Numbered from the stretch's first letter, positions 1-12,471 are shown. The stretch is 64,000 nucleotides of DNA from Trichoderma breve (GCF_028502605.1 NC_079236.1:1798001-1862000), one strand, 5' to 3'. Made by a program: numbers and translations. Notes: generated by a model from the letters alone, not told the origin.

Positions 1-668
1 CTCTATGGTTGGGTGATATTGGAGTTTTGGCGTTTCCTGGTAATGCGAATCTATGGGAAGGCCTCTATTTTCAGCCATGCGGTTGATATTTGCGAGAGCG
101 ACGACGAGATCAATATTTGAAGCAGCTTGATAATTCGGGCTGAGTAACATCGTGATGTTGAAGAAGGACTGGCTTAGGACACCAACAAGCTATTGATAGA
201 TTTCTCGAGAAATGATGCTCAGTCAAAGTTTTGTATACACCCTCTTGGACTTTGAGTCAAGACAAGTCGTCGTATCAACTAGAAAGGTGACTTCGTGCTA
301 TGTAATCTCCCCTCTCTTTTTGCGAGTGTGGTGGCAACCGAACCAGAGGTCACAGCACAAGGCATCTCCATAGATTCGTTATCTTGATGAATCGGTAGAC
401 CTAGGAAACCAATGCCTTTCTCCGCTTTCACAGCATTTTTAAACCCTCCCGGGGCCTGCAAATTGTCTTGTGAAATGTCATGGAGCTTTCCCAATGCACC
501 TTGTAAGTGACCATCTGGTGGCGGCAAACTGCCTAAACTGGTCAACTGTGGCGCACTGTGAAGCTTCAGCCACATATACTATGCCAGCGACGTAATTCCA
601 CATGTAACAGATCATCTTCCCGTCGCAAAACCAACCACCAGTCACTGCAAACTATTCTCATAGCGATC
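1..668. other. 5' edge and Use1 upstream region, no gene resolved
   Basis: The window begins inside non-coding or unresolvable sequence. A minus-strand frame of 98 codons (575 down to 279) is open, but its product has no motif I recognise and it lacks splice or domain support, so it is not called. The promoter of the Use1-like gene starting at 669 must lie here. Confidence 0.5.
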
Positions 669-1768
669 ATGGCGATACTTCCCAACTTACCTGCTGGGGA
701 ATCGCCGAATCTATCTCCGGTAGAGCTTGCACAGCTCCTCTCCCGGCTAAAGCAGTCTGTGCTGCATCCGAGCCCCGAACGCGAACGAAGGCTGCGCAAC
801 AGCGAGTTTGAGAGGACAAGGGTCGAGGCTGTGAGACTGGAACAAGGCATGGCTGGCGTTGAGTGTCGCTGACTCCTTGGCATAGAACCTTCAATATGCG
901 CGAGCGGCGCTTACGAAGCTAGAGCAGACGTTGCCGGGACGGAGGACGGATACGCAGGGCGATCTCACGGCACAAAAGGAAACGCTGGACCTACTGTTTG
1001 ATCGGCTAGAGGATCTAAGAAAGGTATACGAATGATCATCCCAGGAAGATATAAAATAAGACTAACATAGGCTAGGTGGCCGTGGACGAAGACGACTCAT
1101 CCGAAGGCGAAGACCTCCTGGGAGACATCATACAAACGCCGAGCGAGAGCCAGGACTCTAGACGGTCGTCGAATGCGCCGGCAGGAGAAAGCTACTTTGA
1201 AAACGAAATACCAGATGCAGAACCCCCCTCACCCCCTCCACCAGCTGAATCTATACCCGAGCCCTCTGCGACGACTGCTATTGCACCCACCGAAACTACC
1301 AGCGAAACCCTCCCTACGCAAACGAGCCAAACATTGCGCGCCCGCCCCTCCGCTTCATCCCCAACTCCCTCAGCTCACAGCACAGCTCGTGCTGCTCTGT
1401 TCGCCAACCGCGCCCAACCCGCGAGTCCTCAAGCAACGACGGCTACAGCAGAAGCCATCCTAGACCAGCAGCGCGTGGAGCAAGATGCCATCTCAAACTC
1501 TATTCTCATGATGGCGAGTCAACTAAAAGAGAGCTCCAAGAGCTTTTCGGCAACCCTCGAGGAAGACAAGAATTTACTGGATGCCGCTGGGTCTAGCATG
1601 GAGAAATCGGGGCATAGCATGGAAGCAGCCCAGGGGCGGATGGGGTCTCTCAGGAGAATGACTGAGGGGAAGGGTTGGTGGGGGAGGATGATGCTGTATG
1701 CGTGGATATATGGCTTGATGGTGTCGTTGATACTGTTGGTGTTTGTGTTTCCAAAACTGAGATTCTGA
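669..1768 (+). CDS. USE1: Use1-type ER SNARE (retrograde Golgi-to-ER fusion)
   Basis: Predicted exons are 669-830, 886-1023 and 1076-1768, giving 330 residues. Introns of 55 and 52 bp start GTGAGA and GTATAC and end CATAG and CTAG; both keep the frame. The protein has an N-terminal helix-rich segment, a Pro/Ser/Thr-rich low-complexity middle (about residues 125-200), a SNARE-like heptad segment (about 210-290, containing LMMASQLKESSKSF) and one C-terminal membrane anchor ending FVFPKLRF. This tail-anchored layout is that of the Use1 family, the SNARE that works with Sec20, Sec22 and Ufe1 in fusion of COPI vesicles with the ER. The start at 669 was chosen because the ORF upstream of it is not conserved-looking. 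The gene converges with the BRCT gene. Family call is by motif and architecture. Confidence 0.82.
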
Positions 1769-2093
1769 GAGGGTTGGGGTTGCTGATATGGAATAATGTA
1801 TCATGATGGGATTGGTTGTTACGATACCTGTACAGCATAGACGAAAGCGCTGACATTTCTTGATTTCGATGTAATACTAAGCGGCTAAACTAGCTTTTCA
1901 CATACTGCTTTTCTTGTTCAACAGCTTGCTTTGTGCCTGTGGCCTTTAGAAAATGGATATATAAGAATGAGATGGCTCAGCATTCCACTGATGTGAGATC
2001 TGACATTAGCTCGTGTTTTCTTGTATATCCGAGGTTTTGACTATCCGAGATTCTGATTATCCGAGATTCTGACAACCCGACTTCATTGAAGAG
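1769..2093. other. convergent 3' intergenic spacer
   Basis: This 325 bp spacer separates the stop codons of the Use1-like gene and the minus-strand BRCT gene. It should hold both 3' UTRs. The only structure seen is a 16-bp tandem repeat at 2026-2073. Confidence 0.6.
2026..2073. repeat. 16-bp tandem repeat, three copies
   Basis: Three consecutive 16-bp units begin TATCCGAG at 2026, 2042 and 2058. Units 2 and 3 differ at one base. A degenerate part of a fourth unit follows. It lies about 20 bp beyond the stop-codon end of the minus-strand BRCT gene, so within or just past its 3' UTR. Confidence 0.85.
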
Positions 2094-3477
2094 TCACTCA
2101 GAATATGTCATTGATACATCCGGATCCATTGCTGCAGCATCATCGGACTCTAGTAGCGCTTCTTGTTCACCTGCTTCGCCTTCATCCTTTAAGTTATTCT
2201 TTTCTGTCCCATCGACATCGACACTAACTTCTGAACACGTTCCAGAATCTTCGATAGCCTTTTCATCGAGAGGTGCGCTTTCATGATCCTCAGCATCGAT
2301 GGTAATGTCTTGAGGTTCAGTTACAACAGTATCTTGTTTGACCTGAGTATCTTCTACTGGGGGCCAAGGCAATCCCCTTAACTGAGCGTTGATTTCTAGA
2401 CAATACTCGTAGCAGAATCGAAGGCGGCGACCAACGGGCTTTCCTCCAGTCTACACTCGGTACGTTTAGCCTCCGCTACACAAATGAGCACCGTTCCTCA
2501 GGAGATGCGTAATCGAAATCTTGGGAGGGATGTAACTTACCGGCGGTGTGTACTGAAAGAACGAATTCGACATGGTATTCTGCCCAATCACACGATCCTG
2601 CCATTCGATACCCGTCTTGATACGGAAAAATTCCATGAAGAGATTCATTTCTTGACGCCAGGGGCCGGAGCAGGGGCTTGGCCGGTGGAAGCTGGGCTGG
2701 CTGTCTCCCTTCTTCTTCATGAACTTTGCGGTGAACCAGTAGAGATGGGGCTTTGCGTTGGATTCCCAGAGCTATAATATGTTTTGTGTTAGAGAGCAAT
2801 TCGATAATCTTTTCTTATGCTAATGATGTCTTACGCAGAGGGTATATCGCTGTCCCAGCTCTCCTGTTTCAACGTCGTCGCGGGTAATATCGATCTGATA
2901 CGAGAAGAATGTTCGATCACTGTAAATGTGGAAAAAATCTAGCCATATACTCGTCAGTTGAAGAGTTCGGTATCTTATATGAGATAGTGGTATGGATCTT
3001 ACTCGTGTTCACAGCTCTCTCGCCCTCTCTCTTCCCCTTTTCAATTCGAGCTCGTTCCCGTTTCTCTGCATTTTGCTTGGCAATGATATTCCTCATGGAA
3101 TATTCCCTTTCTGGCTCCCTCTTCTCATTGACGGCGGAGATTTCGAACCAGTCACAGTGGACGATATGTTGTCGCTTCCCGTGGGCAAGGGCCTCTTTGA
3201 CTATATACACAGAGTAAGCGACATGCTTCAAGTAGGAGCAAGGAGAATGTATGCATCGGGATGGGAAAAAAAAGGAGAGGAGATAAAGGCTACTTCTTGG
3301 GAGTTTGCGGTCGAATTGCTCTCGAGTACAGAGGAGATGCGTGACTTGCTCGTCGAAGTCCTCTGTAAAGGTGCCTTTGCGGATGGAGGTCCATTGGCGG
3401 AGGTTGTCGGCCGTGAGTTGGCCAGGCAGAGGGCCTGCCGTGGCGATGACGAGGTTTTTGAATATGCGACGAGGCAT
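2094..3477 (-). CDS. BRCT domain protein with WGR-like second domain
   Basis: Minus-strand exons are 3477-3294, 3200-3003, 2938-2835, 2771-2541 and 2450-2094, giving 357 residues. Introns use GTAGCC, GTAAGA, GTAAGA and GTAAGT donors and all keep the frame. The start MPRRIFKNLV at 3477 matches the usual first strand of a BRCT domain. Residues about 4-95 look like BRCT (ATAGPL near the start, a CDWFE-type Trp motif near the end). After a charged helix rich in Lys, Arg and Glu, residues about 130-240 contain HIYSDRTFFSYQIDITR, TGELGQRYTLCLWE and FFRIKTGIEWQDR, which resemble a WGR domain as found beside BRCT in PARP-like proteins. No ADP-ribosyltransferase domain follows; the C terminus is acidic and low complexity. 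A nuclear DNA-damage or chromatin role is inferred from the domains only. Confidence 0.8.
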
Positions 3478-3970
3478 TGTTGTGAGTTGTTGGTGAAGGA
3501 AAAAATAACGTTGGTGGGAGAAGAATGGAAGAACAAGGATATTGGGGGGAGATAACTGAGGTGGCAGAGTATCGAGAGGATTAAGTTGTCGGTAGTAAGC
3601 TGAATGAGATTGTATGCATTGAGGTTTGTAGCTGAGGAAATTGTAAGGGCATGATGCAATGCGAAACTGCATTGGCGGTGTGGTTGTTGATGAACTCAAG
3701 ACAACTTACACGCGAGGTTGGAGCTGCCTGGTGGTGAGTGGACAGATGCCGTCACAATCAGCTGCGGCATCGACATAGACCTCTTCGACTTGATCGGAAT
3801 TTACTTGGCTTATGTGATAGGTAGACACACACTAGCTACAGGTAACGCATCAATGATGTTGTAATAGATGGTAGAAGACTTTTGTTGGGTTGGCAAATTT
3901 AATTCTACCCCTGTATCTGTCTATCGATATCTCATAGCGAGACTATTGGCATCTCTCGTTTATTGAACAT
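3478..3970. other. intergenic region between the BRCT gene and trpC
   Basis: This 493 bp gap holds the upstream region of the minus-strand BRCT gene and the 3' end of trpC, also on the minus strand. The sequence just above 3477 is pyrimidine-rich on the minus strand, a usual leader feature. I see no gene or repeat here. Confidence 0.6.
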
Positions 3971-6312
3971 CTACCTAATTGCTTTTCCGGCATTGACAAA
4001 AGCATTGATTTTAGCCAAGCTTTGCTTACCATCTTCCTCAACACCACTGCTTACGTCCACTCCAATCACTTGGCTGCTAAACTCTCCCAGGGCGTTGACC
4101 ACTTCTGCAACGTTGTCGGGGTTGAGTCCTCCGGCGAGGAAGATTCTCAAGTCAGGATCCTTTTGAAGTAGGTCCTTTACGTTTGAAACGTCCAGCAGCT
4201 TTCCAGACCCAGCTCCAGAGTCTAAGAGAGGAACAACGTGGTATCCCCGGAGACCGACAGCGGGATGGTTGGGCTTGAAGCAGCGGATAACAGGCACGGG
4301 AATCGCCTTTGCCCATTCAATCGGCTCCTCACCGTGAAGCTGAACAAGATCAAGGTTGTAAAGCCTCTGCTTCTCCAAAACTTCGCTCAGGGGCTGGTTC
4401 TGGAAGATGCCCACCACCTGTGTACGTGAGGTCTTGAGATTTTGTGATGTGAGAGAAAAGAAATCTGTGGCGCCTGATGCCGCGATCGGTAGCTTTACAG
4501 AGGCTTCTGATGACTTGGTAGTTGCACGAACTGCTTCTGAGATGGCCAGGGCAACATCGTGAGAAGCAGCCCGCTTCGCTCCGGGGACGAAGTTGACGCC
4601 GATAAAGTCAGCGCCCGCCTTGACTGCTTCTAATGCGGCCTCGACGGTCCGAATTCCGCAGATCTTGACGTGCACTTTCTCAGGCAAGGTGTTTTTCGGC
4701 GGTGGTTTGCTTCCGGAGCATAGTTCACTGATGAAGGTTGTCGCATCTGGTGCTTTCATAATGGCCTCGCCTACAAGGACGGCGTTGATTCCATCCCTCT
4801 TGCAGTCAAGCACGTCTTGATGCTTGTTGATACCGCTCAGTGCGCAAATAATGGTAGTATCTGGTACCATGCTTCGCAGCCGTCCCGTTGTGTTGATGTC
4901 AACCTCGAATGTCTCGAGGTTTCGGTTGTTGACGCCAATGACCTTGGCACCAAGCTTGACTGCAATCGTCATTTCGTCGGCGTTTTGAACTTCCACCAGG
5001 GGCTCCATGCCGAGGGATAGCGAGTACTTGTACAAGCGCTCTAGTAGCTCGACCTCGAGCATCTTGACGATCAACAATACTGTGTCTGCTCCAGCTAGTC
5101 TTGCCTCCAGAATTTGGTACTCCTCAAAGATGAACTCCTTTCGAAGGATTGCCGGTCTGTTTGGCATACCATCCAAAACCTGGCGGACAGCTCTCAAGTC
5201 TTCAATGCTGCCCTTGAACCACTCGGGCTCTGTCAACACAGAGATCACACTTGCACCAGCAAGTGCATATTTGCGAGCCTGAATAGGAGCCTGAACTTCT
5301 AGCGCAAAGATACCCTTGGATGGGGAACCGCGCTTAATCTCTGCCATCAGAGCTACTTCAAAAGGTGACTGCTTTAGCCGGCTGACGAATGGTACCAAGG
5401 GGGGAGCAGCATTAAGGTCGTATGCGGCTTGAAGGTCGCTCATTCGCTGAGATGGAATTTCCTTCTGCTTGGCTACGGCAGCCTTTCGGTTTGCGTAAAT
5501 GGTCTGGAGAATGTTGTTCTTTTGCGGCTTAGGCGCAGCGGAGGTGGTGCTTGTTGTTGATGCGGCCTTTTGGAGTCGGGTATTCTCTTCCCAGGTACCG
5601 CCCTGCATGTGGAGGAAGTTTCTAATCATAACACGGCCCTCAGCAGTGAGGATACTCTCTGGGTGAAACTGCACACCCTCGACAACGTAGTTCTTGTGAC
5701 GAACTCCCTGGATGATGCCGGCCGAGCCATCTGGCTTAGCCACCCAAGAAGACACTTCAAGGCACTCGGGCAGAGTGAGATGAGTGCCAGCAAGGGAGTG
5801 GTATCGGGTCACAGGAAGGCCCTGAGGCAGACTGGCAAAGACACCCTTGGCATCGTGGGTCAGGGGAGAAGTCTTTCCGTGCAGCCACTCTCCAGCGGAA
5901 GAGACTTCGCCGCCATAGACGTCAAAGATACATTGCCTTTTTTCGCATTTGTTAGCCACATAAGAAGTGACTGGGGATTGAAATAAACTCACAAGCCCAT
6001 GCAGACTCCCAGGACCGGGATCTTGCCAGCAAAGTGTCGGATTGCATCTCGACTGACTCCGGAATCAGTCTGAGGATGACCAGGGCCGGGGCTGATGATG
6101 AGCTGAGTTGGGTTGTGCTTGATCAGCTCGTCCACCGTGATCTTGTCATTTCGGAACACATGGACCGTGGCACCCTCGAGAACAAGGTACTGATAGATGT
6201 TCCAAGTGAATGAGTCGTAGTTGTCAATGAGAATGAGGTTGGATGCTGTAGCCACTGGAGGAGACGGATCTGGCTGATGAGGCGAGTGGTCGATGATGTC
6301 GAGCGAAGGCAT
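3971..6312 (-). CDS. trpC: trifunctional tryptophan biosynthesis protein TrpC
   Basis: Exons 6312-5993 and 5936-3971 (minus) give 761 residues, the usual size of fungal TrpC. The single 56 bp intron starts GTGAGT, has a GGCTAAC branch site and falls right after GVCMGL in the glutaminase active site. Three enzymes are fused in order. The glutamine amidotransferase half of anthranilate synthase spans about 24-220, with Cys104 and the His198/Glu200 pair in VQFHPE. Indole-3-glycerol-phosphate synthase spans about 245-510, with [10 protein letters not shown] at 307-316. Phosphoribosylanthranilate isomerase spans about 525-761, with VKICGIRT near 530. The protein supplies glutaminase activity to a separate TrpE-type subunit and catalyses two later steps to indole-3-glycerol phosphate. 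The start was chosen because [10 protein letters not shown] leads directly into the amidotransferase fold. A CPC1 site lies upstream. Confidence 0.97.
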
Positions 6313-6405
6313 CTTGAAAAAGCCGCAGACACGGCGACGAGGGGAGAATTGGACGGAAAACGCAGTCAGCAGAAGGAAAGAAAGTTTCGACCTCGAGATT
6401 AGAGC

Positions 6406-6407
<2 letters not shown>

Positions 6408-6437
<30 letters not shown>
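6408..6437. repeat. (GTGAGA)5 microsatellite in the trpC leader
   Basis: Five perfect copies of a hexamer lie about 95-125 bp upstream of the trpC start. On the transcribed strand this is a TCTCAC repeat, in keeping with the pyrimidine-rich leaders of many fungal genes. Confidence 0.95.
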
Positions 6438-6474
6438 AAGTTGTTTGCTCTACGTTTCTCTTGATACGCTCATA

Positions 6475-6481
6475 TGAGTCA
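6475..6481. promoter_or_regulatory. Gcn4/CPC1 binding site (TGACTCA on minus strand)
   Basis: TGAGTCA on the plus strand is the exact reverse complement of the TGACTCA consensus recognised by Gcn4/CPC1/CpcA bZIP factors. It sits about 163 bp upstream of the trpC start codon, where cross-pathway control of tryptophan genes in fungi is known to act. Binding itself is inferred. Confidence 0.75.
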
Positions 6482-6839
6482 GCTTCACTAACACCAAGAA
6501 TTTCTTGTGGCGCTACTTTAGGAATACAGTCGATTATCGCCTCCGCCCAAGTGCCGATAAAGCCCCGATCTGACAAGGTAACTTTGTACTTCCAATACAG
6601 TACGAATATCTCACATTAATACTAAATAGCACTGTAAAGCATGGGTGGCGGCTGATCTTCGGGTTCCTGGGAGCTTCACCAAAAAAGTCAACATGCAGCT
6701 GTTGTTGATGCTACCGACTAGAATCTAGTCGCCAAGTTTCTGCCAAAAGCGCGTCAGACGTGGATTTTCAGCATCCTCGCACCAACAGGCTCAAGGTGAT
6801 GCGGCGAGCGTCTCTGCCGCCTTATTGACACTCGTGGCA

Positions 6840-9800
6840 ATGGCGCCGCTGTCGGATACCAATTATTTTCCCTCCGTGGGACAGTGCCTCTCTGGGGAGA
6901 AAGTGCTTCTGTGAGTACTGGGTCGCATGCATTTTGATGGAGGATGCAACTAATCGCAGCGTCAAGGCCTTGGAAGCTGGTCGCCACAGCTCTTTCGGAT
7001 GGCACTGGCAAACGGCAGACGAGCTCTGCCATTATCAAGTTCTTCGACGACGACTATGTCCGTGCCCTGTTGAGCGAACCCTCGACCGCGTTTGCGCCGC
7101 CTGACGAGGCTACAAACAAGAGCTTCGAAACCAAGATAGCACCAATTAACGTCACCTCGGCCTCGACTGACCGATACGATATAAACCAATTCAAGGATGA
7201 TGCAAAATGGCTGAGCAACAACGCAAAAGTCAACTTGGTGGCCGCCCTGCGAGTCGTCATCATCGAGTACCAATCCCGCTCTTCAAGTCACCTTTTGGGC
7301 CCTCTATCATCCCACGACGCCGCCAATCTCCAAGAAGCTGCGGGCTTGCAAAATGGCCAGGGAGCAGCATTTTTGTCGGACCTGGGAGCATCGGCCGCGT
7401 TGGATGCCGATGAGATATCGGCAGAATTCGACAAACCAGAGGCAAGGAGGCGTCGCTTGTTTGATACATTCTTGACGGAGCGTCGCTTCTTCATAATGAC
7501 TGCGGATTATGCCACATCCATCAAGCTGTATCGGCGTCTGCCCATCTTTGCTCCTGGGGACAACAAAATCGCCGATCTGTACAAATTAAGGATGTCCTCT
7601 CAACCGCGTGATGAGATGGAGGCGATGCTGCCAGCTTATTTGGATGTCGTGTCTAGCTGCATGAGCGGGATCGAGGCTGGCATGAGAGCATTTACGGACG
7701 AAGCCTTACTGCTCAACGATGAAGTGGAACTAGAATGGCTGCGAAGCCTCTTGACCGAGATCGTTCACAGCTTGTCTGTGGTTCTCCAGCTGGTGGACTG
7801 CTATGGGAGCGACTTCCCCCCGTCCTCTGCTATCAACCAGTGGTTTTCGTTGATGGAAATCTACGGCTTCTTTGATTCTATACAGCCGGTATGTGTTCCC
7901 TTGACCCCTTCACTCTGTATTGGCTGACCACAGAAACAGATCAACCAAATTACTGCTGAATTGATTATGCCTATGAAGGCCCTGTCTTCAGCCATCTCCA
8001 TCGGCTTGCTCAAGCCTGCACGGGCACTTGCATATCTATCTGATCGAGACGAGGACCCAGCACAAGCTGACGACGTGTACGACTCATATTTGCTCTCGCC
8101 AGATGTTTTGGAGCAGGTTCACAAGAGCATCCTGGACGCCGCTGGGTTAGACTCTGAGACTGCTTGCCCCGTCATATTCACGTGGTCGTTTCTCCTACAC
8201 CGACTCAATGTATCCTACCAGACTAGAACCGACAAGCGGGACAACTTGATACAGCAAAGCGCCCGCGAAAAATTCGAAACTCGGAGCGTGATGCGCACAC
8301 CCACTCGACGAAATTCCGCTGGAAGCATCTACTCTATTGAATCTTCGAAATTCGATGGCTTTCTCGAGAATTCGTCTAGTCAGAGGGATATGCAGGTTGT
8401 TGAGCAGCTTGCTGCTGTCGCTACAGCCCAAGGCAGGGTCTTTGATATAATGTCAAAGATGACTCAAACTTTGGGTCCGTCTATCGACGGCAGCTTGTCA
8501 CCCCTGATTAGCTCGCGCCTTCGTGTCATATTTCTAGAGCTATTGAAAGTTTCGTATCCATTTGTTGGGTATCAGTCAGACTCCGTGAGCTGTCTGCACT
8601 CCCTTCTTTCTCCTGGTCGAGGTTACTGGGAGCTATCCGCGTCGGAGAATATGCCCATCGCCCAGGACATCCTTGGATCTATGCTGCGAGATGATCTAGC
8701 CATGGACTTCTTTTTCCAGCAGGCGCTTGATCGGTACCCTTACGAATTCCTTCCTTTTATCACGCTCTGTCGCACGCTCTGCACTGCCTCACAATCGATT
8801 CAAGATGATAGGACGGACATAATTCTCGAACTGCTACGCAAGACTCCGACCATCACATTCACATTACCAGATACATTCCAGGGATACGAGCTGGTCCAAG
8901 AAGATGAAAACACAAACTCTTTCTGCCTTTTAGAGGAGGTTCCTCTGATCTCTCTATCATCCTCTTGGAGTCGGAGGTACATTGAGGATGATGCATACAG
9001 AATACCAGCGGGCACCTACGGCCGATTTATTACAGATACCGGCCGCGTTGTCTTGATGGACTACCCTCATTCAACCTTGTCGTTGCTGGGACGGCGACTG
9101 GAGATTAGCCTTTCCCAAGAAGGCTATCGTTGCGAACTGGGAATGTTGCAACCGGAAGAGACAGCTGAAGTCATTTCGTTGTTAGCGTCACTACTTCGAA
9201 TGGAGCAGCTGAAGCTGGCAAAGCAAGGGGATAGCCGCGCATTGGTTCATTACGATGACGACCTGCTATCCGAGACTAGCACACACATCAGTGCTGGGAA
9301 AGATATTGTCACTATTGTGTGCGAAACGATGGATTATTACATGCAGGATGAGTTGGCCATGACTGAAGATACGGCTGTGGGCGTCCTTACCGCATGTGTT
9401 AAGTTTCTGCATGCTGTTCTACAGGTGCAGCCCAGCAGAGTGTGGTCGTACCTCGCAAGGACAGAGTTATTAAACTCTGAATCAAGAGCTGGCAAACTCA
9501 CCAAGATTACGGGCAGTCTTGACCTGGTCTCGGAGAGATTCGAATTCCTCTCATCCTCACTGTCACTGTTTTCCGCACTTATCGACACTGTCATGTCTTC
9601 CGCCGTCCAGCGTCGGGCTCAAAACAAACCCCTGGGCCGACAGCAGTCAGAGTCGAACCCGTGGATTGGGACTGCCGACAAGGTGCTCTCCAAAGTTAGC
9701 TTTTCGATTGCACAGACGTCCGTTGATGTGTTTGAAAATACGTCGACGTGGATGTTTGACTCGGAAACTAGTCGAACATCGCTGCTGCAGACAGTCGTGC

Positions 9801-12471
9801 CTATTCTCAACAAGATTGTCATTTACACCTATGGCATGGGGGATTCTCCTAGGTCTGACAATCTCACATCCTGTCTTCGACCTGCCGCTTCCCACATCAT
9901 TGATTGCTTTTTATCGCCATCGAGCGGAAGCCTCCGATTCCAACCTCTTCTCTCCTCATTCATATCTACCCTCACAAGACCAGATTCAACCCTATATCCC
10001 CTGCGATCCCAAGCCGTTCGAAGCGAAGTCACGTCAGTGCTCGACTTTTCTACCACTCTTCTTCGGGTTGCAAACTACCTTGAACGTTCTTCGACGTTAG
10101 TTGAGACGTATCTATTCAAGACTTCGACGTTATCAGCCCGGCTCTGCGCAGTATCAGATCACTTCCGTGGGCCAGCGTTGTCGCTGCTGGAGGCGCTCGT
10201 CATCAACGCCGCTCAGTCCACCGGTGAACCACCCTCCCTTCTAGGATATCTCGGTCCCCAGATTTCAAAATCTTTTCTCCATATTTTGGCAGCCATTGGT
10301 CAGCCTTATGCGTTGACCAATGAAGTAAAGATAACTTGGAGATTCTTTTCGTCTATACTGAAAAACCGACAACAGTGGATGTCTAACTGCCTTCTCACAG
10401 GGCAAACGCCACGAGAGGCAATGAAGAAGGATGCCAAGAAGAATGAAACGTCTGAGGATTCTGTATTTGCAACGGCATTATCTAAACTTAAAATTTTGAA
10501 AGATTTAGAGACAGGAGAAGCTCTCGTCGTCTTGGATTTCGTTACATCCGCGCAGAATTACTGGCCTTGGACAGTGTTTACTCTTCAGAAAGACACAGCC
10601 TATATGGATGGGCTTCGAGCCTATGTACGTGATTTGAAGCCCTCTCACCAAACTGTCAAATCAGACGCAGTGCTGGCCAGCACTCAGGCGAGAATTGCTG
10701 CGTACATTGCGGAAACGTTTGCAATGCAGCTCTACCATTCGCGTCATCTTGGTAACGCGGACACATTCGCCAAAGGACTGACCAATGACCTGGACTACTA
10801 CCTTCGTGATGGTGTTGAGGTGGCTAGCTACAACAAGTCTCTCCACAACAACTTTGCAAAGAACTTTTCCAATAAGTATTTCGGAACCTCTTTGGACAAC
10901 TTTAAGCGTACCTTGGTGAGTCCAAGGGAACTGGGCGAAAATTATTATTACGACCTGGATCGTGCCGATGAGGTTCTGCGATTTGATCCCGGATGGCAAG
11001 GAAGGAGAGGCTCTGGATTCCTGAACGAGATGAAACTGGCAAACGCCAATCTGTCTTTGGTCGATGCCCAAATCGTAAGTGTTACCTCTCAATTATATGC
11101 GCGTAAGATTTGTTGCTAACTAACTTCTTCAAGGCGCTCTTCCACGCATGGGAGCTTTTGTTGCTTGAATTGAGCACATGCTTCCCCGAGAGCGATGCTA
11201 CCCATAAGCACATGATGCAAGTTGCTCAGCAGTGCCTGAATGCCAACCAGCTGGTTCCTGGCCCTGAAAGCATCTTCCTCAAAATTGTCGACAGAAGAGC
11301 TAATCTGGCTCTCATTCTAATTCAGCGCTTGGCTCAGTCCACTCTCGCAATCAAGGATGTTAACCAGCTTCTGGAGACTTTGATTGGTACGATCAATAGT
11401 GTTGATGAGCCGTTTGAATCTGAGTCTCTTGGTTATTACCGCACACTTCTGAAGGCACTGTTTGTCACGCTGCGGGCATATCAAACGACATCCAGCAAGA
11501 TGGCGGCGAGCTCACAAGCAGATCTTGAGGGATCTATGGTGACTGTTACCCAAACCATTCTCAACATACTAGACACTGTGGTTGCAAGTGGATTCCGGTC
11601 ATTGGTTAGCTTGATTCATGATAAGGAGACAGATGTCTTCCCAGAGGATCTTGCTCTCCTTACTGCAATCATGCAGGCTTGTCTCAGTGTTCCTAATATT
11701 GAACAATCTCAGACTCAAATATTGAACATCATGGCATCACATGACGCTACGCATGCAGCAACATCGCTGTACTCCTGGGCTGATAAGTTGGGCGAACATG
11801 GCGATCCCGTCTATGGCGAGCTCAGCATCTTGTTCTTACTGGAGCTCTCAACTCTTCCGTTGCTGGCGGAGCAGCTTGCTTGCGACGGAGTTCTCGGCTC
11901 TATCCTCTCAGCTAACCTCACCAAATTCATGCTGAGGACTAACGTCTCGCCATATGCGGATGCATCAATTGCACAACGGTGCTACGGAATATGGGTTAAA
12001 GGGATGCTTCCACTCATGTTGAATTTGCTCACTGCTCTTGGAGCAACAGTTGCTCCGGAAATTACATATGTTCTGAACCAGTTCCCGCATCTACTGCAAG
12101 CTAGCGTGGAGCGATTTGAAGCGCCTGGCGCCAGTCGAACCAAGGAGAAGTCTACCCAGTACTTGACGCTTCTTGGTACCTCGGAGATTCACTCTTTGGC
12201 TCTACTCACGCGCGTGCTTGCGGCTCTTCGGATGAACAATAGCAGAGATATCCCGCCGGTCGAATGGGATGCGACGGGACTTCTTGAGAATGTAGACTAT
12301 TGGCTCTCCAGCAGACGTCTTTTGAAGGAGCGGCTCCTGCCGCTAGGGCAACGAGAGATGGAATGGAGAGGGAGAAAATTGGCGGGGGATTGTGAAAACT
12401 TGCTGGAGGAGAAAGTGGTGGCACAGCTTGAGACGGTTCGAGACGTGCTGGGCGAGGAATTTGAAGGTTGA
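6840..12471 (+). CDS. NUP188: nucleoporin Nup188
   Basis: Exons 6840-6910, 6967-7888, 7940-11074 and 11134-12471 give 1821 residues. The short first exon encodes MAPLSDTNYFPS and is joined through a 56 bp intron (GTGAGT to CAAG) to PWKLVATALSD; the frame is kept at all three junctions. The N-terminal pattern, including FETKIAPINVT, YDINQFKDDAKWLS and LLGPLSSHDAANLQEAAG, matches what I know of filamentous-fungal Nup188, an alpha-helical solenoid of the inner ring of the nuclear pore that docks Nic96. Length fits Nup188 (about 1800-1860 residues); Nup192 was considered and is less likely from the N terminus. The third exon begins at a tandem acceptor (CAG at 7933 and CAG at 7939), so two extra residues may be included in some transcripts. 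It diverges from trpC. Confidence 0.87.

Larger units (their letters stand above)
6313..6839. promoter_or_regulatory. shared divergent promoter, trpC / NUP188
   Basis: The 527 bp between the trpC start (6312, minus) and the NUP188 start (6840, plus) must drive both genes. It holds a perfect TGACTCA element at 6475-6481 and, close to trpC, a GTGAGA repeat that reads as CT-rich leader on the trpC strand. Confidence 0.75.

Noticed and set aside
279..575. 98-codon minus-strand frame at the left edge
   Set aside because: Plausible composition but no motif, no neighbouring exon and no homology I can recall; left uncalled.
2992..3555. 187-codon plus-strand frame over the BRCT gene
   Set aside because: It overlaps BRCT exons whose motifs and splice sites fit on the minus strand.
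6840..12471. Nup192 as identity of the large nucleoporin
   Set aside because: The N-terminal motif pattern fits filamentous-fungal Nup188 as I know it; Nup192 begins quite differently.
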